The notes below the pieces were generated by a model that saw only the letters and a program-made list of their open reading frames with translations, was not told the DNA's origin and did no database searches. Made by a program: the position numbers and the translations under genes. From the NCBI GenBank assembly GCA_907164885.2, contig OU015495.1, forward strand, positions 586,230-650,229: a stretch of 64,000 bases of DNA, in the 5' to 3' direction. The stretch comes from Dolomedes plantarius (taxonomy: Eukaryota > Arthropoda > Arachnida > Araneae > Dolomedidae). How positions within the stretch are numbered: position 1 is the first letter of the stretch; each line of letters begins with the position of its first letter. Shown piece by piece: positions 44,740 through 54,886 of the stretch.

Positions 44740-45137
44740 CCCTCTTTGTATGTACTATTTTTCAAAATTAAGATATCTATACTTTATCATTACAACAAAT
44801 AAGAAATTATGGGGGAAAATTTGAAATATAGTGTTGATTACATCACTCTCTGTATGAATTACTGTTAACAATTCAGATATCTACACTTAATCATATTAAA
44901 TAATAAATTGCTGGGAAAATTTCTTCATTTATAAAATGGAGCAAAAATTCAGCAATTTTTCAAAATTAAGATATCTACACTTTACCATTACAAGAAATAA
45001 GAAATTGTTGGGGGGAAATTTTAAATACAGTGTTGATTTCATCACTCTCTGTATGTATTACTGTTCACAATTCAGATATCTACACTTAATCATATTAAAT
45101 AATAAATTGTTGGGAAAATTTCCTCACTTATAAAATG
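44740..45137 (+). repeat. 199-bp tandem duplication inside the Helitron
   Basis: tacacttaatcatattaaat occurs at 44883 and 45081 with matching flanks (aattaagatatctac, catcactctctgtatg). No coding content. Confidence 0.8.
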
Positions 45138-45991
45138 GAGCTAAAATATAGTGTGGATTTCAACTATGATATTCATAAAACTTCTTGATATACAGATTTG
45201 AGTATTTCAAAAGTAGGAGATACTAAAGCGACAGAATCAAAAGAATGGATTCTAGATAAACCTACATACAACTGTCCATGGTTAAACACTGGATTTGATA
45301 GGTCTAAACATGTATTATCAAAAGATCAGCGGTTGTAACTTATGCCGCCACTACACACACGCGGTTTTAAATTGCGGACAGCCGCTGTTTACATCCGGTA
45401 GTTGCAGCCCTTGCCATTCGAAGTGTAGAAATATCGTAGATTTTTGTGCCGCATACCTACGCGTTTTATATATAGGGATTATTTTAACCAGATATTACAA
45501 TAATATCAAATTTTGTATTTTCGGAAAGTTGCAAACTCGGCACATGGATAGTGATATGTTCAAAAGTGTCTGTACGGTAGCGTGCTTTTCAAAGCGAATA
45601 CCTAATATAACCGCAAAATATTCTTACATTTTTTTGAAGTGTTTTATTGAATATTTCTAAATTACCAGCACACGTGGCTTTCATATGAATTTCTAATATT
45701 TTAATAAGGTTATGAACCCTTTTTTTTATTGGAATGTTTACTTAATAACCGTCAAGTTTTGACGGGTACCATCTAGTATTAAATAAACACTAAATTAATG
45801 TTTATCCTAAGTTTTTAATCCCGAATTTTTCCTGTCATCATGAAAGGAAACGTCCCAGTATCTCCCAGTTGAGAAATTTGGCGGCATTAAATTATAATTA
45901 AACTTACATTCAAGTTAATAATATTGCTTCCTTTATAGATCCCGAGATAAGTTTTGATGTGGTGTTGTCCTATAAAAGCGTAATTTTAGTA

Positions 45992-46890
45992 CAGGGTGAT
46001 TTTTATTAAACTGACACTACTCAGAACCATCTGTATAGTGATCTATCAGCCGGAATTCCACCAACTTGATAGAGGAACTATGGACGACATGGGAAAGAAT
46101 TCCGTGAAAAAGAAATTCCAAAAGTCCCTGATAGGGGAAGATATGGCGCTGTTATTTGTCGGCCCACCCGAGAATTTGCATAAAATACAACTAAAACATC
46201 AAAGTACAAATTCATGACTACGTAGTCGACAGCAGCGCCGGAATTTGGGCTATTAAGATCGGTGCGAAATCTGTTGCGCCATCGTCTTCCAGAAGGATGG
46301 GTCGTCATCGCTTTTTTCCACTTGCATGGCCTCCTCTCACCCCGCACCTAATCCATGTGACTTCTTTCTGTGGGGTTATTCAAAGCCTAAGGTGTATCTT
46401 GGTGGAGTATCGAACTTGGCAGCCCTAAAGGAGAACATATCCCGGACGGTGATGAACATTTCTGGCGACATGTTACGTTCGTCCGTTGGGAACGTAGTGT
46501 TCAGGATGTAATGTGTCGTCCACTTGAACGCTGGGCACATTGAAGGTGGGAGAAGTGAATTTGCTGCATAAAACGGTGTTGCAGTGAATTTTCTTTGTTA
46601 TTCATTTGTCTTCCTATTACAAAATTTTTGTATTCACCCCTTATCTTTATAGCCCGAAATAATGGAGCTGCTGTCGACTACGTAGTCGTGAATTTGTATT
46701 TTGATGTTTTAATAGAGTTTTTTTGCAAATTCTCGGGTGTGCTGACAACAACAGCGCCATATCTTCCCCTATCGGCGACTTTTGGAATTTTTTTCACGAA
46801 ATTCTTTCCTATGTCGTCCTTAGTCCCTCTATCAATTTTAGCAGTTAATAGATCGCGCTATGAACGGCACTGGGTAGAGTCAGTTTAATA
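45992..46890. mobile_element. Mariner-type deletion derivative with long inverted repeats
   Basis: Inverted repeats of about 240-260 bp (45992-46254 and 46648-46890) enclose a 390-bp centre with a transposase tail. The left end cagggtgatttttattaaac follows a TA. The right end stops at gtttaata, 15 bp short of the expected terminus, where a member of the dispersed repeat family begins. Unit A has the empty TA at 19476. Confidence 0.75.
46326..46511 (+). pseudogene. Mariner-type transposase C-terminal remnant
   Basis: CDFFLWGYSKPKVYLGG and ALKENISRTVMNISGDMLRS match the last catalytic motif and tail of mariner-like transposases of the DFFLWGY kind. The upstream catalytic domain is deleted. Confidence 0.75.
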
Positions 46891-47333
46891 ATAATTACAA
46901 GATAAAAAGAAATTTTTATATACCATGTTTTTAAATTTTCTGTTGAATCACATATTGACGATTCTATGTATTAATAAATACTTTTTAAAATTTTTCGATG
47001 AATTATCCCATCAACTTGAAAGAAAGTTAATTGAAAGTTAACTTGCGTTTAACTTTTCGTTTCCGTCCCGGTCGATAGATGGCTGCACCAGTCTACAAAA
47101 CAAAATTAATTGAAAATGAATTCAAATCTGCTTAAAGATGGCTAAAAGTATTAAAATAATGCATTGTAATCGTGTTCTGAGCTGTTCTAAAAGTTTCAAA
47201 TGTCTAGCTAGTCGAGAAGTTAGTTAAAAATCGATTTCAAGATTTGTACCGGACAAACAAACACACACACACACACACACACACAAGAAAAAAAACGAAC
47301 AAACAAGAAAGCGGGTTAATAAAAACATGGTAA
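46886..47333 (-). repeat. Dispersed repeat family, copy 5 (reverse)
   Basis: Starts with the AT tail (ataattacaagataaaaag), then taccatgtttttaaattt, and ends aataaaaacatggta. An (AC)n tract at 47261-47284 sits where other copies have a short TG stretch. It begins exactly at the truncated mariner right end. Confidence 0.65.
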
Positions 47334-47436
47334 AAAATCACTCTGTTTATAAAGTATCAGGCCGTAATTAAATATAGAGGTTAAGTTTTAATGATGTAGC
47401 TTTTGTGACATTAGTTTTAAAGTTCCTCGTATTATA

Positions 47437-48749
47437 CAGAGGCTGTTCGCACATTTTTTAGACGATTTTGGTAAGCGGTAATAAAAAATCGTTTGCTGCA
47501 AAAGAAATAATTGCAATTGTACTATGTTTTTAAAAGTCAAAATTATCGTCTGCGACTTGAAAGTTTTGTTTTTATTCAAAATGGCGATTTTAAAAAAGCA
47601 GTGGTTCGAAGGCTACATTTATGCTCTTTCCGAAGAGAAATATGCATACTCCGTTATCCAAAAACGATGTGAGAGTCATGGTTTTGTGATATCTAAAGCG
47701 ACGATAGGTAATATCGTCAACAAGAAAGGAAAAAAACGTCAAATTGGAGCCTCAATCGGGACAAAAATTCCAAACAAGTATCCAAGGAAAAAACGGACAT
47801 CTTCGACTATTGCAAAGGTACGTTGTTTAATGTTAAAAGAAAAATTCCCCTAGTCAAAGGACAGTTGGAAAATAATTAAAATGCTCGGTGTCCACTGTAA
47901 ACAAAATGATAAACGTTGATTTAAATCTTAAGAAAGCGAAAATCGCAATGTGCAACGTCTTCTTCCAAATCATATCGCTGAACGCGGGACACGCTGCAGA
48001 ATTCAATATGAGAAACAATTATCCAAAGAAAAATGGAAAACAATTTTCACAATAGATGACTTATGGGTGTATTTAAATGAGTGCAACAAAAAAAAGAGCC
48101 ATTTATTATCATAAAAGGGGAGAAAAAAATTTAAGTACATGGTTCAAAGAATCGAAAGAAAGTTTTTCTAAGGGATTCATGATTGTTGCTGGTTTTTCTT
48201 ATAATGGCAAGTTAAAAATAAAGAGAGTGGAAAAAAAATGTCAAGATTAACTCCAAATACTATCAGGAACATATTTTATCGCCAATTTTTCTGAATGAAA
48301 TACCATCGCTTTACCCACAGTTCCATCAATCTGTGAGACTCCATCAGGACAAAGCTAGCAGTCACACATCAAAATCCACTGTAAATTTCGTAAATTTCCT
48401 AAAAGAAATGGAACAAAAAACTGGTATTAAGGCCATACCCTTCACTGATATCCCTACTAAATCTCCCGATGTATCACCTATGGATTTTTGTGCTTTCGGA
48501 CTTTTAAAATCTGCATTATCCAAACGTCGTCCCAAAACCCTTACAGGACTCTGGAAAGCTGTTCAGGAGGAATGGGATAGAATACCTCTTCTGACACTTC
48601 AAAAGGCATTATTATCCTGGAAATTGCGGTGTCGAAAGATAGTTCAGAATAAGGGATGACAAATAGAACATTTAAAACACAAGAATTTTATGCAATTTAG
48701 TTTTGTGAATACAATATACATCGTCTAAAAAATGTGTGAACAGCCTCTG
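47437..48749 (+). mobile_element. Tc1/mariner element, DD41D type, copy 2
   Basis: 1313 bp, ends cagaggctgttcgcacattt and aaatgtgtgaacagcctctg, flanked by TA (47435-47436, 48750-48751). The paralogous intron in unit A (about 19545-19575, attagttttaaa ... taatatgtacagg) lacks it. It lies in serpin intron 2 of unit 2, opposite in orientation to copy 1. Confidence 0.92.
47581..48659 (+). pseudogene. DD41D transposase, copy 2, frameshifted
   Basis: MAILKKQWFEGYIYALSEEK starts the N-terminal part, open to 47853. The catalytic part is readable from 48333 (LHQDKASSHTSKSTV) to KSPDVSPMDFCAFG and a TGA at 48657. A 9-bp local duplication lengthens the spacing between catalytic residues relative to copy 1, and frameshifts separate the two parts. 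Non-functional. Confidence 0.85.
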
Positions 48750-48751
48750 TA

Positions 48752-49985
48752 ATATGTATTGGATATTTACAGTAAAAGTGGTCAAAATGAATTCAAAATT
48801 TTTCTCCATCTACTCGTTACTTTGATACCTTTAAGTTACCAGTCGATTCCGTCTGAATTCTATGTACAACAAATATTGTATTTTTCATCTACAACGATCT
48901 CTATGGGGTTTTAACGGATAATTTGTACCTGACATTAATCTAAGCGTTTCCGAATTTTTTTCTATTGCTTTCGTTCAGCTGGAAAAAGCGTTTACGATGA
49001 ATTTTCCCCTCGATCATTTATGTATTCAAAAGCGTCAAATCGGTACAATCTGATATACTTTCAACTACCAAATTAAGGATCGGATAATCAGTCACAAATG
49101 CTTTTCAGGTTCTATTAGCGAATTCCTCTTCCGATATGTCCGGAATTTGTTTTCTTAAACAAGTCATTTTATTAATACAACGCAATTTTCTTCAACAGTA
49201 TAACTTCATAACATTTAAAACGCAGCCTCTCTAGCTCTACATCGACATTTTATATCTTTAGAACAACCTCTCTATATTGCCATCCGAGAACGCAACAATA
49301 AACTTATAATTAAATGCCGCTTATGGTGTTAAAATTTGGCTATTACAGTTCAAAGTATGCGACGGAAAAATCTTAAATGCTTAGGCCGTTAAAGTTGTTT
49401 AGCTGCAACCAAACTCTTTTGGCTAATTACTGCATTTAAAAAATTTTAGATAAGGTTTGTATGAGTTATATGAAAATATTTATATTATAACAAGCAATTT
49501 ATCGAAACATCTTTTTTGCCCCATACAAAACTTAAAGCACCTATTCAATCAAATAAAGCTTAGTTTTGAGTGTCCTCACAATTCCAAAATCTTCCTTCTA
49601 CATATAAAGGATTAAAAATAAGTAAAGATTCCCATTAATAAGTTTCTGCTTGATATTCAATGTCTTGAAACAAGTTATTGTAATATGTAGGGCAATTTCA
49701 TCAGTTTATTTTTCGACAAACTCCTGTTATTTAAATTTGAATTTTTCTCTAAAAAATTGGCGTGAAATATTTTTATTGGTATCAGGATTATGTTTTACTG
49801 GTAATAAACCCCCAAAATTGACCTGCAAGTTTAATTAGGGATTTTAAAATCAGTCGTTGTTTCTGTAATACATTTATGGAATTTCAAAGTTTAAACTCCA
49901 TTTTGCATTAATTACGTGAAACCGTTTATAATTGTTTCTTTCATATGACGTCTTTATAAATTTTTATTATTGTTAATCTCCTTAG
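48752..49985 (+). other. Unit 2 serpin intron 2, final part
   Basis: Aligns with the end of intron 2 in unit A (about 19570-20735) but lacks the Harbinger MITE found there. No gene. Confidence 0.75.
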
Positions 49986-50504
49986 AAAAGTACCTATGAT
50001 GAGTATGACATCTCTATTTCCTTACACCAAAATTGACGATGCACAAGCTCTAAAAATACCTTATGAAGGAGAAAACATCAGCATGGTAATTCCGCTGACA
50101 AACGGGGCGGTTTGAAATCTTTGGAAACGAGCTTATCGCTGGAAAAATTGTCCAAAATTAGACATCAGCTCAGGAAAACTAATGTTCAGCTGACTTTACC
50201 TAAGTTCGAACTCGAATATGATAAAGAGATGTCCGGTGACTTCCAGTATGTTGGTGCCAAGAGTATTTTTTCACCGGGGGCTGACTTTTCTGGAATGACT
50301 TCAACTCCAAATACCTTCATAACTCAAGTTCTTCACAAAGCAGTCATTGAGGTTAATGAAAAGGGAAGCGATGCTGCAGTTGTAACCGGAAAATTCTCCA
50401 AAAAGCAGAGCACCAAATTTGATGTCGACAGCCCCTTCTTGTTCGCTATCATCGACAAGAGAAGCTACATGATTCTCTTCTTAGGTCGTGTCACGACTCT
50501 GTAG
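49986..50504 (+). pseudogene. Serpin exon 3, unit 2, with 4-bp deletion
   Basis: The acceptor ctccttag is followed by KVPMMSMTSLFPY in frame. A net loss of 4 bp near 50098-50106, compared with unit A, leads to TGA at 50113-50115. Beyond it the shifted frame is open to TAG at 50502 and keeps all serpin features: SPGADFSGMT, hinge EKGSDAAVVTG, loop KFSKKQSTKFD, VDSPFLFAI and FLGRVTTL. The loop is shorter and more basic than in unit A. With no exon 1 between 34.7 and 40.6 kb, this copy is best read as a recent pseudogene. An assembly indel is the alternative for the frameshift alone. Confidence 0.88.
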
Positions 50505-52050
50505 TAACCTTATTTTATTTTGTGCTTTCTAGCATGTTATTAGTTAAATAAAATCCAAAATTTTCCTTTTCGTTAAATGTCTTCTATTTTGTTTTCGAAT
50601 GGAGTGTGAGTAATGGACTTTTATTTAAGGTCAAACGTGTCAAACCAAAACGCTTCTTACCTTGATATGTCGCGTTTTTTATCGGTAGCACACTTCGTCT
50701 TATACTGTTTAATACTTACACTCAGTTAAATAGATTTCATCAAATCGAATAATTCCAACAACATGATAAAATCACAGAACATAACAGAACTAACCCTGTA
50801 ATCATATCGGAATTGTGTGTTTCTCCAAAGGCATGAAAAATAGTCCCACGGAAGATAAATTGAAATCAAAACTAATTTAAGATAAAACAACGAAAAAATA
50901 TTAAATACAATTGTATAATAATTAAAAATTAAACTCTCTATATATGTAACGTCCGGTTTCTGTCTTACATATTTATTTGTTTAATTTGCTTTCCGTCTAC
51001 TGTTTAATATTGGAAAGCATTTTCATGTACCATTGACGAACTTTTGTGAGTGATTATGTTTTTCTATGTAAATGGTAAAATGACTTCTTCAATTTTGATT
51101 TGCCATATTTTGTACATGGAATTCTGATATGTTGTAAATGGAAATATCGCAATACAGTCTCGTACATTATATTAAACTTCGTAGCTGTATATCATTCCAG
51201 TGTATAATACGACTGCTACTTACGATTAGGACGGCTGCTACTTACGTATAGCTTTAGGTTTCACATTTGATAATACTAACTTAAGGTAATTGGGGAGGGG
51301 AGGGAGAACTTCCTCTGGATACGCTGCTGCCTAATAAAAACGTTTTAGAAGTTAATTATATTTTTGACAATTAAACACCAGAACAACAGAAATAGATAAG
51401 AAAAAGGAAATATTATCTATTGATCTTAAATTTTTCCATCAGGTCTAATAATAGGAATATTTTCGTAGAGCACTTTACCGATTTCTAGAAATAAATTATC
51501 CTTGTTAGATAGAAAGAAATGCTGTATATCTGAGGATATAAATCTTTCTGTTATTAATTTCTATTCCCTTATCATTCTGTCACTCCCATTTTATAACAAC
51601 CTGAGAAAAACGCCTTCACAAATTTTGTTCACGGATTTATTTTCTTCGTGGGAAGTAAAGGGGGAACATTTATAGGCAGGACATTTTCCTGAAGAAATAG
51701 GCTTTGATTTTCGAAAAAATCTACACAAATTCCATCAAAAACTCTTAACAATTATCTTTATTCAATGAAAGGTTAGATATTTCTAATAACCACATTCTAA
51801 AAATATTTTTACATAATGCAAAATTGGGACCATTTTATTTGGTCGCTAACACTTAAAAATTTCAAAAATGAAAATTTATTTTTTATTCGTGAAAATTTTT
51901 ACTTTGCATGAGCAAATATTTCAAAATATTTTATATTGTAATAAAAAAAGTTTTTTTTTGTATTTCTAACAGTAGCTGTATTTTTTATAATTTTTTTATT
52001 AAGTCCCGTTTCTTAAAGTTGAAATTTCAAAGAAAAGGAGATAACACAAT
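50505..52050 (+). repeat. 3' flank of unit 2, paralogous to 21271-22800
   Basis: Non-coding; includes AATAAA at 50547-50552. The match to unit A ends around 52050, marking the end of the duplicated unit. Confidence 0.7.
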
Positions 52051-54172
52051 CAAGAGAAGGCATGTTTTTAGTGCTGCCATCTGTTGCAGAGAAAAGCAAT
52101 AATTCTGTGGTTGTAGATTAGATAAATTCTTATAATGATTCTACTCTAAGCATTTGCATTGTTTATCTAAATTAATACAGAAACAAAGACAATTATTGTA
52201 CTTTACTCAATTGTTTTACCTCTTAAAGCGATGAATGTCGACTGCATTAAAAAAAAAAGCTTTTGAAAGTTGAAAAGTTTTATTCTGTGAAACAAACGGA
52301 CGAAAATACGTATTTCTGTAATACAGTTCCATTATAAAAGTGAAACTAAAAATAACCCCTACAGAGATTTCTTCAAAGTTATCTTCTTATTCAATAAAAT
52401 TTGACCTATTTGGTTTCAAAAAGAAAATTCTTTATTGAATAAAAATTTAATCAAAAGTAACTGCCTCGTCTTGTGAGCATTATTAATCCAAGCATTTATC
52501 CATCAAAGTTAACATATTTAAATTCAATGGCGTATAGAGGTAGTAAATGTGGATGCATATCTTATGTACTTCTGAAATTTAAAGGAGTTTACTTTAATCA
52601 TCTCCAACAATGTCAGGTTTTGCCACCACTTTCACTACAACACCTCGATTGCAATTTGTGTCACACCACGTCATTTTCCAATTCTGGTTGTCTTCTACTG
52701 TTGCACATTCACTACAAAGTTGACTGAACCAAAGAAATTCGTCGAAAAAGGGCTATTTACAGGAGACCTGAAGAAAACAAGGTTTGTAAACTAAATATAG
52801 TAATGAATTACGTCATAAATTTTGTATGGAATTTTCTTCTTTCCCCAGAACAAAATATCTTACCGCCAAATTAGCCTATATATTATTTTTTAATTACATA
52901 TTTAAAGACAAGTTTTTCCTGGTGAGAGAAAAATAAAAAAAAATATATTTTATATTCAACTGACCTTGTCTGTCTCGATATTGCCCTTTTATAATGTTTT
53001 TTACGATGAAATCATGCACTGTTAAAATCATATTTGCCGTATGCATATTTTATAATTTGCATTTGTTGTTATGATGCAGCATTCGTTGGCAGTTAATTTT
53101 ACAGAATGAAGTTGAATCATCTCTTTGTTAGTAAAATTCATGGTGAATGGACAGTTATAATTTTTGGCTGTAGATAAATAATAATAAACATTAATAAAAC
53201 AAAACCTTCTTTTACTAGCTAGAATTGAGTAGTAAAGAGAAGAATTCATTGTTATGAATAAGACATTCAAGTATTTTAGATTTATTTTTCCTTTTGGTGT
53301 AAGCCGCCGCATGGGAATTCAGAAGAACAGTCTGTAAACAAACGAGTGTTTGTAGTCTTTCCAGTGTTTTGCTGCTGATATGGATGTTTCTAGCGGTTCG
53401 GAGTCGGCTTTAAAATGTTGGTCCCGGTCATCGTGTGGAAAAAGGTGGCCCCAGCATTTTCAATCACCTAACCAACTAAGTTTTCAAAGTGAATGACTTT
53501 CACTCAAGTGATACCTTTACACTGATATTGATAACAGTCACTGAAAAAGGATAAAGGAAATAAGATTCTCAGATAAAAGTCGACATCAGAACTACAAATG
53601 CTTAAGCATTTCCGATGGAGCTCTGTTAGATGTAATGTAGTGTCAATGAGATAAACTTCACGAAATTCAGTTGATCTATAAAAACACCTAATTATTATAT
53701 CTCCGAAGTTGTGTTAAAAGTACCAGAAAAAAGACAAAGATTTAAAATCTGATAAGAATTCTAAGATGCCGGAAATATAAATATTTGTTGAGTGGTAGAT
53801 ATGTAAACAATAAAGCCTTTAAATGTTGAGAAATTTTAAACGATTTAAACTTGAGAAAAATCTATTGATCTCAGGTGTATTCGTTCAGTAAAAAAGATTC
53901 TGTTTTATGAAATAATATACAGGCGGAGCCGTCATGCTTTAGAGGAGACCAGATTAATAAGAAAACCTCAGTAGTAGATTCGTAGCTTATTGATGATAGC
54001 AATCAAGTTTCAAAATCCTACAATTTCGTAAATGAAGTTTATTGTATTTTTCCACTTTTATATCCCATTCAAGCGGTTCAGTTTCAAAATAAAACGACTT
54101 TATAATACGACAGGTCTTCTATTAAATGTAATTACTCATTTATTTGTATTCTGCAAAAAGACTTTGGGTGGG
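52051..54172. other. Intergenic, no supported gene
   Basis: Mostly AT-rich. A GC-richer patch at 53330-53470 contains a short frame (ATG 53380 to TGA 53496, MDVSSGSESALKCWSRS...) without a recognisable domain. Nothing else stands out. Confidence 0.4.
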
Positions 54173-54601
54173 TGGTCGAAAACCGTCAGCGGCGGAATCG
54201 CAGGCGCCGAGTCGTCTACCAGGACCATCTCTCGTTGTTCGGAGATCATGTGATCAAAACCCGAACGGTTAATTGCGTCGTAGTCAGTCGGACTGTTGGA
54301 TTCCGGGGTGTGACCACGGATAAGCTACATGCGCATTCGTATTAATTCATTTTATTCCCTTTTGTCAAGTTTTTTCTTAATTTGATGTAAACCTTGAAAT
54401 CAGGTGTAATTCAATTCTAATTAAATGTGGTGTTCAGGATCATGGGCCTATTTCTTAGTGTTCATGTGTCTAATTAATCTCGTGTCCAGCCAAGGGAGAT
54501 GGGTAAGTTACCCAATCGTTTCTATTCTTTAATTACATATTGTATATAGTCATTCGTTTAAACCCATTCTTTATTCGCAAAGGGGAAGCTTAATCTCCCC
54601 A
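54173..54601 (+). repeat. BEL/Pao 5' LTR
   Basis: Starts tggtcgaaaaccgtcagcgg and ends aatctcccca. Contains the leader exon (54425-54502) and a gtaagt donor. Directly after it comes tgattggtccgtcgaggcag, the expected position of the primer-binding site. Confidence 0.95.
54425..54502 (+). CDS. Predicted BEL/Pao leader exon in the LTR, signal-peptide-like
   Basis: An ATG directly after an in-frame TAA opens 26 codons that end at tgg|gtaagt. The peptide has a short polar start and then the hydrophobic stretch WAYFLVFMCLINLV, followed by SSQG, which looks like a signal peptide. Splicing to the acceptor at 54886 would join it in phase 0 to the Gag-Pol frame, which otherwise has no ATG for its first 73 codons. 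Without splicing the frame ends 10 codons later. The splice is predicted from sequence only. Confidence 0.5.
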
Positions 54602-54886
54602 TGATTGGTCCGTCGAGGCAGGAGTGCACCTATCGTGTAATGAGTCAAATTAGTAATTTTGGTAATTAATTAGTCAATTCTTTCAAGTCATTTATTCGTT
54701 TGTGCATTTTATGCATTCTTTTGTTTAGAAACGTATTCAAAATCTCATATATTCATTCTATTTAATGTAGTATTTGATATAGTAGTGCTATGTTTGCTAT
54801 TGTTTTGTTACTGTTGATCATTCTGACATTATTAGGCTGTATGCAAAATTCACGCTATTTTTAGAATTTTCTGTTGTTTATTATAG
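54503..54886 (+). other. Predicted 384-bp intron of the BEL/Pao leader
   Basis: Donor tgg|gtaagttacc and acceptor ttctgttgtttattatag|aattta. The TAG of the acceptor is also the in-frame stop that closes the Gag-Pol frame upstream, so the open frame and the acceptor coincide exactly. Confidence 0.5.

Larger units (their letters stand above)
41556..45776 (+). mobile_element. Non-autonomous Helitron with proven empty site
   Basis: 4221 bp. It starts TC (tccttataatag), ends CTAG, and sits exactly between A and T of a site that is intact in unit 0 (catcagtaa|tattaaat at 6764/6765). A 7-bp stem hairpin (ccgtcaa gtt ttgacgg, 45749-45765) lies 11 bp before the end. These are the defining Helitron features: no target duplication, A|T insertion, 5' TC, 3' CTRR with subterminal hairpin. 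No Rep/helicase gene is present. It contains tandem repeats and a nested MITE. Confidence 0.92.
38050..46254 (+). repeat. Segmental duplication, unit 2 copy (partner 4562-7218)
   Basis: Matches unit 0 in full except for two inserted elements, the DD41D transposon (38291-39594) and the Helitron (41556-45776). Removing both leaves a length within about 30 bp of unit 0. Confidence 0.8.

Noticed and set aside
42225..45137. CRISPR-like or satellite array
   Set aside because: The repeats are 152-220 bp direct duplications without unique spacers of regular size, in a eukaryotic Helitron.
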